The notes beneath the pieces were generated by a model, which was not told where the DNA came from, searched no databases, and saw only the letters and a program-made list of their open reading frames with translations. Shown here piece after piece: positions 4,452 through 10,000 of a DNA stretch of 10,000 nucleotides (positions are counted from its first letter, which is position 1; each line of letters opens with the position of its first letter). Both the position numbers and the translations under genes were made by a program. Source of the DNA: Methanospirillum hungatei (GTDB lineage: Archaea; Halobacteriota; Methanomicrobia; Methanomicrobiales; Methanospirillaceae). Location: NCBI RefSeq assembly GCF_020216685.1, contig NZ_JAIWNS010000070.1, positions 1-10,000 of the forward strand, read 5' to 3'.

Positions 4452-5848
4452 ACTGCCTTATCCCCCTGAGTTCTCCATTCCCCGCTCTCAAACCAGGATG
4501 GTGCTATGCCCTTCCTGTTCATCCACAATGATACTGCCTGCTCCCATTCCTGCCAGAGTTCGGGATGAGTTGCCTGAATCTTCTCCAGTACTCCAAGGTC
4601 ACTGGCAGGGCACATATAACACCCCATCCGGTCAACCCCGTGCCTATACATCTCATTAAAAGGAGCCTTCTCCCGGAAGATATACAGCCATACATGGAGA
4701 GCCGTCCACGTATGAATCGGAGCAAGACATATCTGATTCTTCACATAGGAGTTCCTCCAGACCCTGGGGTTTTTCATCCGTGAAAAGGATTCATACTTGC
4801 GTTGGCCGATGAAAGATACAATTTCACCGTCCTCACCATAGGTTTTGATAATATGCTGGCGCAGGGGCTCCAGTTTGGAGGTTCGGCAACACCACCGGTT
4901 ATCCCTGGACGGTGGACCGGAGACTTCAAAATCCCGCCAGAACTCATTGATAGATTCAATCCTGACGCACAAAAGCCCATATCGGTCCTGCACATCGCAG
5001 ACATTCTCTTCGGTTGATGGAAACTCAAGGCCGGTGTCGATATAGAGAATTGGTATCTTACGATAAGTATTCATCACGACAAGTAACGTTGCAAGACTGT
5101 CTTTCCCGCCCGAATAGGAGACAGACATAGGGAGATGCTCATACGGGCCGATGCTGTCCGCGATGAATTTTCCGGATGCTGCTTCAGCTTTTTTGAGCAC
5201 GTCAGCATTTGCCTCTACGACATCATCCCAGGTTGCCTGGCCGGGTGTATATACGGAGGGGATATTTTTTCTAGTCTTCACCACCTGCCCCCGCTCCATC
5301 CGGTTTGCTTCTTCAGCATCCACCCGTGCCCTGCCAACACCGGCACAGATACCAGACGGGGTCATTAAAAAGACCTCATCTCCCTCCCTGACCGATGAGT
5401 CACAGGAGATAAGACCGGGAGCCAAGAGACTTCTGCCTTCCCTGATAGAAGAAAGCGCCCCTTCATCAATAACCATAAACCGCTTTTGTGGTTGAGCAAT
5501 CAACGCCGCATCAGGACGGGGAAGAGCCTCCCAGCGACGTTCTCCGGGAAGATACCGGATAGCCCCGACTATCGCCCCACCCACGATTATCTCTTCCATC
5601 CGGTCATGATCCGGGACTTTATTCAGGAGAGCGATCTGGCCTTCCGGAATGATCGACATTCCAAACTGTTCTTCATATATCGAATTCACAAAGGCGATAT
5701 CGTCGGGAAATGCCGGGCGTGCATCACCAGGAGGAGTCACCGGGACTGCTCTGGTAGCTGCCCCGCATGCACAACGCTCAGCAAGAACCGGCGTATGACA
5801 CGAATCACACCAGTGAAGGAGAATTCTGCCGTGGTATAATCCACCCAT
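4448..5848 (-). CDS. PAPS-reductase-like PP-loop protein with zinc ribbon, PUA region and four-Cys cluster site
   Basis: The 466-residue cytoplasmic protein has several parts. At the N-terminus is a zinc-ribbon pattern (C14, C17, C26, C28). A middle region at about 121-190 looks like a PUA RNA-binding domain (FMVIDEGALSSIREGRSLL…GDEVFL). The C-terminal half is a PAPS-reductase/adenine-nucleotide alpha-hydrolase domain with the ATP-binding P-loop SYSGGKDS (244-251) and YIDTGLEFPST (269-279). Four cysteines, C320, C321, C410 and C413, form the CC…CxxC arrangement that binds a [4Fe-4S] cluster in related proteins. This architecture is known from methanogen genomes, usually annotated as PAPS reductase family. 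The PUA region suggests an RNA substrate (for example thiolation of tRNA) rather than sulfate reduction, but that is inference. It is coupled by a 4-bp overlap to hisH. The ATG at 5846-5848 keeps the zinc ribbon whole; a GGGGAT sits just before it. Confidence 0.8.
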   Translation of the reverse strand: MGGLYHGRILLHWCDSCHTPVLAERCACGAATRAVPVTPPGDARPAFPDDIAFVNSIYEEQFGMSIIPEGQIALLNKVPDHDRMEEIIVGGAIVGAIRYLPGERRWEALPRPDAALIAQPQKRFMVIDEGALSSIREGRSLLAPGLISCDSSVREGDEVFLMTPSGICAGVGRARVDAEEANRMERGQVVKTRKNIPSVYTPGQATWDDVVEANADVLKKAEAASGKFIADSIGPYEHLPMSVSYSGGKDSLATLLVVMNTYRKIPILYIDTGLEFPSTEENVCDVQDRYGLLCVRIESINEFWRDFEVSGPPSRDNRWCCRTSKLEPLRQHIIKTYGEDGEIVSFIGQRKYESFSRMKNPRVWRNSYVKNQICLAPIHTWTALHVWLYIFREKAPFNEMYRHGVDRMGCYMCPASDLGVLEKIQATHPELWQEWEQAVSLWMNRKGIAPSWFESGEWRTQGDKAV

Positions 5849-6065
5849 ATATCCCCAAATGTATGATCTAACCCTACATACTGGTTTGTACGGACCATTC
5901 CTTCAAACATCGGAAAACGCCGTTTTTCAAAAAAACAAGAAAGCTGATCGAATAAAAAATATTATATGATGCGGATAACCACCTCAGTTGATCACGATCT
6001 ATCATGACATATCGAGAGGGTTTGGCATGGGTATGCCATTATGATGACCGGGAACAGGTGATACC
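5849..6065. promoter_or_regulatory. Divergent promoter region between the PP-loop gene and the Mrp/Mbh-type operon
   Basis: This 217-bp gap feeds both the minus-strand PP-loop/hisH pair and the plus-strand membrane operon. For the plus strand, an A-rich block followed by TATTATAT (5960-5967) is a good archaeal TATA box and would give a leader of about 75 nt. GGTGAT at 6057-6062 is the ribosome binding site for the first gene. A short dyad, AAAACG-C-CGTTTT (5914-5926), lies between the two promoters and may be an operator for the minus-strand genes. No convincing TATA box was seen close to 5848. Confidence 0.5.
6023..6038 (+). promoter_or_regulatory. Hairpin/palindrome in the leader of the Mrp/Mbh-type operon
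   Basis: TGGCATGGGTATGCCA is a perfect 6-bp stem with a 4-base loop, 27 bp before the first start codon and downstream of the putative TATA box. It could be a regulator binding site in DNA or a hairpin in the leader RNA. Chance occurrence is possible for a stem this short. Confidence 0.35.
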
Positions 6066-6593
6066 ATGATCCCGTTTATCGTCACTGCCTTTGTGGCTTT
6101 TCTGTTTTATCTGGTGTTGGTTGTTGGTTCCGGCTCTGTTCTCTTCTGGTCATGGGAGGAAATTATTGCAGGAGTCATCATCGGACTTGTCACCGGTGTT
6201 ATTGCCCGGAAGATCTTCTGCAGGAGTGAGAATTACCGGATGTTACATCCCGTACGGCTCATCAGCATCCTGATATACATCTGTGGTCCCTTCCTTGTGG
6301 AACTGACCAAGGCAAATCTGGATGTTGCATACCGGGTTATTACCGGAAATGTCAGACCTGGGATAATCAGACTGCATTCAGGGATGAAGTCAGATCTGGC
6401 ATTGACGATGCTTGCTCATTCAATCACCCTCACACCAGGAACATTGAGTGTTGACGTCGATGGAAAGAACCATGATCTCTTCATTCATGTTATTCATCTG
6501 GACGAAGGTGTTGAGAAAAAAGAGGCATTTGAGGCGGGAGAGATCTTTTCATACATGAATATTCCGGCCTGGATCCGGAGGATTGCTGAATGA
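6066..6593 (+). CDS. mbhA: MrpE/MbhA-type antiporter subunit
   Basis: This 175-residue membrane protein is the MrpE (MnhE) family subunit, MbhA in the Mbh naming. It belongs to a cation/proton antiporter module in the cytoplasmic membrane. Hydrophobic segments lie at about 2-25, 30-48 and 62-80, followed by a cytoplasmic domain with the family motif TPGT (123-126) and the segment LFIHVIHL (138-145). E79-L-TKAN after the third segment is also typical. Length is close to the family norm. The ATG is preceded by GGTGAT (6057-6062). It is the first gene of a tightly packed eight-gene run, and its stop overlaps the next start by 4 bp (ATGA). The symbol follows the gene order (mbhA-H); mnhE or mrpE would be equally correct by family. 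Confidence 0.85.
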   Translation: MIPFIVTAFVAFLFYLVLVVGSGSVLFWSWEEIIAGVIIGLVTGVIARKIFCRSENYRMLHPVRLISILIYICGPFLVELTKANLDVAYRVITGNVRPGIIRLHSGMKSDLALTMLAHSITLTPGTLSVDVDGKNHDLFIHVIHLDEGVEKKEAFEAGEIFSYMNIPAWIRRIAE

Positions 6594-6847
6594 CAGATAT
6601 CTTTATGATTGCTGCCCTGATTACGGCAGTGATCGTCTTTGGTGCCCTGGTAAGACTGATCCTTGGCCCGACAAACCCTGACCGGGTGGTTGCGGTGGAT
6701 ACCATCAACACGCTCACGGTGGCGGTGATGATTCTCCTCGGCGTTGTGTATCAGCAGTACATCTTCATCGATGTCGCCATCGTCTACGCCCTGCTCTCCT
6801 TTGTCTCCACCCTGTACATTGCAAAACATATCGGCGGTGAACTCTGA
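6590..6847 (+). CDS. mbhB: MrpF/MbhB-type antiporter subunit
   Basis: This 85-residue protein is the MrpF (MnhF, MbhB) subunit, a small three-helix component of the Na+/H+ antiporter module. The hallmark is GPTNPDRVVAVD (26-37) between the first and second membrane segments (about 4-24 and 36-54); the third segment is about 58-78. The length is normal. The start overlaps the previous stop by 4 bp and is supported by GGAGG at 6577-6581, 8 nt upstream. The stop TGA shares its last base with the next ATG (6847). The packing shows co-transcription and coupled translation, as expected for subunits of one membrane complex. Confidence 0.88.
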   Translation: MTDIFMIAALITAVIVFGALVRLILGPTNPDRVVAVDTINTLTVAVMILLGVVYQQYIFIDVAIVYALLSFVSTLYIAKHIGGEL

Positions 6848-7203
6848 TGATTGCAGATACGATTATTTTCATCTTTCTGATCATCGGTCTCTTATTCAAT
6901 GCTCTGGGAGTGTTAGGGCTTCTCAGGTTCCCTGATGTGTACACACGGCTTCATGCTTCCACAAAAGCGACAACCTTTGGAAGTATCTTCCTCTGCCTTG
7001 GAGTGGTTGTGTTTGCAATATCCCAATACTTGGGTACCAGTGATTCCCAGTACCTCATGGTCATCACCCATACCATCATTGCAGTCTTCGCTCTTGCAAT
7101 AACAAACGCTGCAGGATCTCATGCAATCGCCCGTGCAGCACACCGGAGCGGACAGAAACCAGACCCGGTTGTTGTGGATAAACTGACGGAGGCAGGGCTG
7201 TGA
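6847..7203 (+). CDS. mbhC: MrpG/MbhC-type antiporter subunit
   Basis: This 118-residue protein is the MrpG (MnhG, MbhC) subunit of the antiporter module. It carries the family signature RFPDVYTRLHASTKATTFG (27-45) after the first membrane segment (about 4-25), then two more segments at about 44-60 and 69-88. The C-terminal tail from about 95 is polar and cytoplasmic. GGTGA at 6836-6840 lies 6 nt before the ATG. It overlaps the upstream gene by 1 bp and the downstream gene by 4 bp. The family's role within the complex is structural and in ion translocation; single-subunit chemistry is not established. Confidence 0.88.
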   Translation: MIADTIIFIFLIIGLLFNALGVLGLLRFPDVYTRLHASTKATTFGSIFLCLGVVVFAISQYLGTSDSQYLMVITHTIIAVFALAITNAAGSHAIARAAHRSGQKPDPVVVDKLTEAGL

Positions 7204-7445
7204 TAGAGATTATTCATATCCTGGTTTTAATCGGCATCCTCATCACCGCTGCACTGATAGTCTGGCAGAAGAATCTCGTTGCCGCCGCGGTCACCTTTGC
7301 AGCGTTCAGTTTCCTCCTCTCGATTGAATTTTATATCCTCCAGGCTCCTGATGTGGCCATTGCCGAGGCAGCAGTTGGAGCCGGAATCTCTACTGCAATA
7401 TATCTGATTGCGATCAGGGCCACCCATGACCAGGAGGTGACATGA
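7200..7445 (+). CDS. mbhD: MbhD-type subunit (DUF4040, equivalent to part of the MrpA C-terminus)
   Basis: This 81-residue, three-helix membrane protein matches the DUF4040 segment that forms part of the C-terminal extension of MrpA in bacteria and is a separate gene, mbhD, in Mbh-type clusters. The motif APDVAIAEAAVGAGIS (49-64), with acidic D51 and E56 inside the membrane region, is characteristic and probably lies on the ion path. The start is GTG at 7200, overlapping the previous TGA in a GTGA; GGAGG at 7188-7192 is 7 nt upstream, which supports this start. Having this domain as its own gene separates the cluster from the bacterial seven-gene Mrp layout with a full-length MrpA. Confidence 0.82.
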   Translation: MIEIIHILVLIGILITAALIVWQKNLVAAAVTFAAFSFLLSIEFYILQAPDVAIAEAAVGAGISTAIYLIAIRATHDQEVT

Positions 7446-7729
7446 TGAGAACCAAGGTTGCATGGTTTACTCTTGTGGTTCTGGCAGGCAGTCTCCTGTT
7501 TGCTGCATTATCAATACCATTCGGAGACCCTGCGATGTCAGACATGGATGATTACTTTATCGCCCATGGTCAGGAACAGACCGGAGCAAATAACATTGTA
7601 ACATCTATTGTGTTCGATTTCCGTGCCTTTGATACCCTTGGAGAGGCATGTGTCCTGTTTACCGCAGTCTTTGGAGTCTCGGTCCTTTTCAGACTTCGGA
7701 AAAAAGGGGAGGACTACGAATATGAGTGA
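7442..7729 (+). CDS. mbhE: MbhE-type subunit (equivalent to the last part of MrpA)
   Basis: This protein of 95 residues (94 from the second ATG) has one N-terminal membrane segment (about 7-25), an external loop, and a second segment (about 68-85) preceded by the signature NNIVTSIVFDFRAFDTLGE (50-68). That signature occurs at the very end of MrpA and in MbhE. A full-strength GGAGGTGA at 7433-7440 lies 1 nt before the first ATG (7442) and 4 nt before the second (7445); the second is the better spaced start. The stop overlaps the next gene by 8 bp. Its place after mbhD and before an MrpB homologue is the order seen in Mbh clusters. Confidence 0.8.
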   Translation: MMRTKVAWFTLVVLAGSLLFAALSIPFGDPAMSDMDDYFIAHGQEQTGANNIVTSIVFDFRAFDTLGEACVLFTAVFGVSVLFRLRKKGEDYEYE

Positions 7730-8201
7730 TAGTCTGAGTAAAATCATCCGGACAACGGCAGATGTAATGTTCTTATTTATCACGGTGTTTGGTTTTTACA
7801 TCGTGCTTCACGGCCATTTAACACCAGGCGGGGGATTCCAGGGTGGTGCTGTTATCGCAACCGGATTTATCCTGTTGATAGTAGCCTATAAACTGGAGGA
7901 CTTTCTGGGATGGTTCCAGAAGAGAACATTTCAGAACTGCGAGATGTCTGGTCTTGTCCTCTTTATCGGGACTGCTCTTGCAGCCATACCCCTCGGATAC
8001 CTCTTCTTCATGAACTTCTTAAACGGAACCGGAGGTCTCTTTGGTCAGGCGGTTCCCTTTGGAATAAATCCGGGATTTTTGAATACCGCTGGTACGATTC
8101 CTATTATGAATATCGCCGTGGGGATTGAAGTGCTCGGGGGCCTTAGCATCATCATTTTGTATATGACAACTGGAATTCGATCTCACGAGGAGGGAGAATG
8201 A
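7722..8201 (+). CDS. mbhF: MrpB/MbhF-type antiporter subunit
   Basis: The product is a 159-residue membrane protein of the MrpB (MnhB, MbhF) family. It has four hydrophobic segments (about 14-28, 40-54, 72-93 and 126-150) and the hallmark GHLTPGGGFQGGAVIA (29-44). The ATG at 7722 was chosen over the in-frame ATG at 7608: it is preceded by GGGGAGG (7706-7712, 9 nt upstream), it matches the family N-terminus, and the longer version would overlap mbhE by 122 bp with residues that look out of frame. The C-terminal half is longer than minimal MrpB proteins, with an inserted loop FGQAVPFGINPGFL. It overlaps the previous gene by 8 bp and the next by 4 bp. Confidence 0.87.
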   Translation: MSDSLSKIIRTTADVMFLFITVFGFYIVLHGHLTPGGGFQGGAVIATGFILLIVAYKLEDFLGWFQKRTFQNCEMSGLVLFIGTALAAIPLGYLFFMNFLNGTGGLFGQAVPFGINPGFLNTAGTIPIMNIAVGIEVLGGLSIIILYMTTGIRSHEEGE

Positions 8202-8542
8202 TAGATAATCTTCCGTTCCTGGTCGTTGCAATTACCATCCTGCTCGGCCTGTATACTCTCCTTCTGAAAAAGGATCTCATTAAAATTATCATGGGGATAT
8301 CACTCATTGAATCAGGAGTAAACCTCTTCCTCATCACTCTCGGGTACCGGTGGGACAGTATTGCACCCATCTTTACCGGAGCACCGTCCCTTGCCATGGT
8401 CATGCCCACGGTTCAGGCCCTGACACTGACAAGCATTGTCATCGGTGTTGCAACCCTTGCTCTGCTGCTCTCCATGGTGATGATTATCTACCGGTATTAT
8501 CGGACAACTGACGTCCGTGAAGTCTCAAAACTGCAGGGGTAG
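8198..8542 (+). CDS. mbhG: MrpC/MbhG-type antiporter subunit (NuoK-like)
   Basis: This 114-residue protein has three membrane helices and belongs to the MrpC/MnhC/MbhG family, homologous to NuoK of complex I. Visible motifs are GISLIESGVNLFLI (33-46), with the membrane glutamate E38 that is conserved in NuoK-type subunits and implicated in proton transfer, and PTVQALTLTSIVIG (69-82). GAGGAGG at 8187-8193 precedes the ATG, which overlaps the previous stop by 4 bp. The next gene starts 3 bp after its stop. It is expected to pack against the MrpD-like subunit encoded next. Confidence 0.88.
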   Translation: MIDNLPFLVVAITILLGLYTLLLKKDLIKIIMGISLIESGVNLFLITLGYRWDSIAPIFTGAPSLAMVMPTVQALTLTSIVIGVATLALLLSMVMIIYRYYRTTDVREVSKLQG

Positions 8543-8545
8543 AAC

Positions 8546-10000
8546 ATGGATATACTACTTGACAATCTTCCAGGACTTCTCATCGCAATCCCTCTGCTGG
8601 GAGCATTTTTAACCCCGCTCCTCTCAAGGGCAGGCGATTCAATCCGAAATGTCTGGATACTGCTCATCGCTGCTCTTTCATCACTCTGCGGCCTGATGGT
8701 TGCATCCCGGGTTTTAGAAACCGGGACGATTGTGTATGCATTCGGAGTTGACGCAATATCTCATGTTATCCCGCCGGACTCTGGAGGCATCCCCATCAGG
8801 ATCATCTTTACGATAGATCCGATGAACGCCTTCATGCTCATAATCGCCGCAGTTGTGGGCTTTTGTATCACCCTCTACTCCCTCTCCAGCATGGAGAAGT
8901 TATCAGGAAAGGACGGGTTCTTTACCCTCCTCATGCTTCTCATCGCCGGTGTATATGGGATGATAGCAACGGGCGACCTCTTCAACTTCTTTGTCTTCCT
9001 TGAGATCAGTTCCCTTGCCGGTGCCGCACTTGTTGCCTACCGGATAGACAAGGGAGTTGCCGCAGAAGCCGGACTCAAATATGCAGCACTCTCAACCCTT
9101 GGGGGTCTGCTCTTTCTGGTGGGAGTCGGTCTTCTCTTTGCCCAGTATAATTCCCTCAATATGGCGGTTATCGCAGACCGGATGCAGATGACCGGACTTG
9201 ATATCATCACATTTGTCCTGTTCTTTACTGCTCTTGCCATGAAGTGTGGAGCCGTTCCGATGCACTTCTGGACTCCGGACAGTTATGCAATGGCACCATC
9301 AGCAGTAACGGCATTCCTGGTCGTCTCATCCCAGGCAAGTCTCTATGCTCTCTTCAGAGTCTGTTTCACCCTCTACGGTGGTCAGATAAATACGCTGACC
9401 GTCGGATGGGTCATCATCATCCTTGGAGTGCTCTCGATGTTCGTGGGTGTCACGATGGCAATCCCGCAAAAGGATGTAAAGCGGCTGATGGCATACCACG
9501 CCGTCTCCCAGACCGGATACATGCTGCTTGGTGTCGGTGTCGGGCTTGCAGCTCTCTCCAGCACCTGCCTTTCCCAGAGTGTCGGGATGATGGCACTGAA
9601 GGGAGGACTCTTTCATATCATGAACCATGCCCTGTACAAAGGCCTTTTGTTCCTGACCGCCGGAGTCATCATGTACCGGTGCGGAACACGAAACCTCAAC
9701 CAGCTTGGTGGGCTTGGCCATAACATGAAATGGACCATGATCTTCTTCATGATCGGTGCACTTGCAATCGCAGGAATTCCGCCATTTAACGGGTTTGCAT
9801 CCAAGCTGCTCATCTATGAATCGACATTCCTGTTCAATCCCCTCCTGGCCGTCATTGCCATGGTTGTGAGTATCCTGACGCTGGCTTCGTTCGTCAAGGT
9901 CTTCCACTCCATGTTCATGGGACCAAAACTCCCCGAATATCAGGATGTCAAAGAGGCACCAACACCGATGCTCATTGCCATGGGAATACTGGCGGTTCTG
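8546..10000 (+). CDS. mbhH: MrpD/MbhH-type antiporter subunit (NuoL/M/N-like), cut by the window end
   Basis: The frame is open for 485 codons from the ATG at 8546 to the last base, so the C-terminus is missing, probably only a short part because family members run about 490-510 residues. It is a many-helix proton- or ion-translocating subunit homologous to NuoL/M/N and MrpD. Key ion-path residues are visible: E153 in FVFLEISSLA, K233 in ALAMKCGAVPMHFW with a following TPDSY, HIMNHALYK (357-365) with K365, and K420 in IAGIPPFNGFASK. VKRLMAYHAVSQ (311-322) is also typical. An AGGGGT is located 5-6 nt before the start. It follows the MrpC gene after 3 bp and completes the mbhA-H order. Whether it is in a hydrogenase complex or a free antiporter depends on genes beyond 10000. 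Confidence 0.9.
   Translation, partial: MDILLDNLPGLLIAIPLLGAFLTPLLSRAGDSIRNVWILLIAALSSLCGLMVASRVLETGTIVYAFGVDAISHVIPPDSGGIPIRIIFTIDPMNAFMLIIAAVVGFCITLYSLSSMEKLSGKDGFFTLLMLLIAGVYGMIATGDLFNFFVFLEISSLAGAALVAYRIDKGVAAEAGLKYAALSTLGGLLFLVGVGLLFAQYNSLNMAVIADRMQMTGLDIITFVLFFTALAMKCGAVPMHFWTPDSYAMAPSAVTAFLVVSSQASLYALFRVCFTLYGGQINTLTVGWVIIILGVLSMFVGVTMAIPQKDVKRLMAYHAVSQTGYMLLGVGVGLAALSSTCLSQSVGMMALKGGLFHIMNHALYKGLLFLTAGVIMYRCGTRNLNQLGGLGHNMKWTMIFFMIGALAIAGIPPFNGFASKLLIYESTFLFNPLLAVIAMVVSILTLASFVKVFHSMFMGPKLPEYQDVKEAPTPMLIAMGILAVL

Noticed and set aside
6494..7143. Minus-strand open frames opposite the MrpE/F/G genes
   Set aside because: These are shadows of clear membrane-subunit genes with overlapping starts and stops and good ribosome binding sites.
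7608..7721. Upstream in-frame ATG for the MrpB-like gene
   Set aside because: The 38 extra residues are a shadow of the MbhE frame. The ATG at 7722 has GGGGAGG and the family N-terminus.
9326..9907. 193-codon minus-strand open frame
   Set aside because: It lies entirely antisense to the MrpD-like gene, whose motifs are unmistakable. Its composition is rich in H, D, E and K, as expected of the reverse of a membrane-protein gene.

Overview
The window looks like chromosome from a methanogenic archaeon, most likely order Methanomicrobiales and probably Methanospirillum or a close relative. The reasons are the archaeal reductase of riboflavin/deazaflavin synthesis, two adjacent small proteins that I recognise as the methanogen-associated DUF1890 and DUF1894 families, an ion-translocating gene block in the order of the membrane-bound hydrogenase (Mbh) antiporter module, GGAGG/GGTGA ribosome binding sites and TATA-like boxes. 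The genus is an inference from gene content, not a database match.

Layout. Positions 1-1215 hold an AT-rich IS1-family insertion sequence with 13-bp inverted ends. Its transposase is split into two frames that would need a +1 shift at a T5C5T tract. Next, on the minus strand (1246-1818), is a secreted cysteine-rich protein built from six galaxin-like repeats of about 26 residues. Divergent from it is a compact plus-strand run of DUF1890, DUF1894 and arfC (1945-3359). A gap follows that may encode a 23-residue peptide (3372-3443), then a single-domain response regulator (3474-3842). Tail to tail with the regulator, 3 bp away, is a minus-strand pair: a PP-loop/PAPS-reductase-like protein with zinc-ribbon and PUA regions (4448-5848), translationally coupled to hisH (3846-4451). 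A 217-bp divergent promoter region (5849-6065) leads into a tightly packed plus-strand operon of eight membrane-protein genes that runs off the right edge.

How the genes work together. The eight-gene operon has the order MrpE, MrpF, MrpG, DUF4040 (MbhD), MbhE, MrpB, MrpC, MrpD. This is the mbhA-H order of the Na+/H+ antiporter module of Mrp-Mbh type complexes, so the window probably shows the sodium-pumping half of an energy-converting membrane complex, with any hydrogenase half beyond position 10000. ArfC supplies the pyrimidine intermediate for riboflavin and the deazaflavin F420. HisH is the glutaminase half of imidazole-glycerol-phosphate synthase; hisF is not in the window. No rRNA, tRNA or CRISPR array was seen. 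The least explained items are the galaxin-like protein, the PUA/PP-loop protein and the frame-split transposase. I did not find a clear new multi-gene system.
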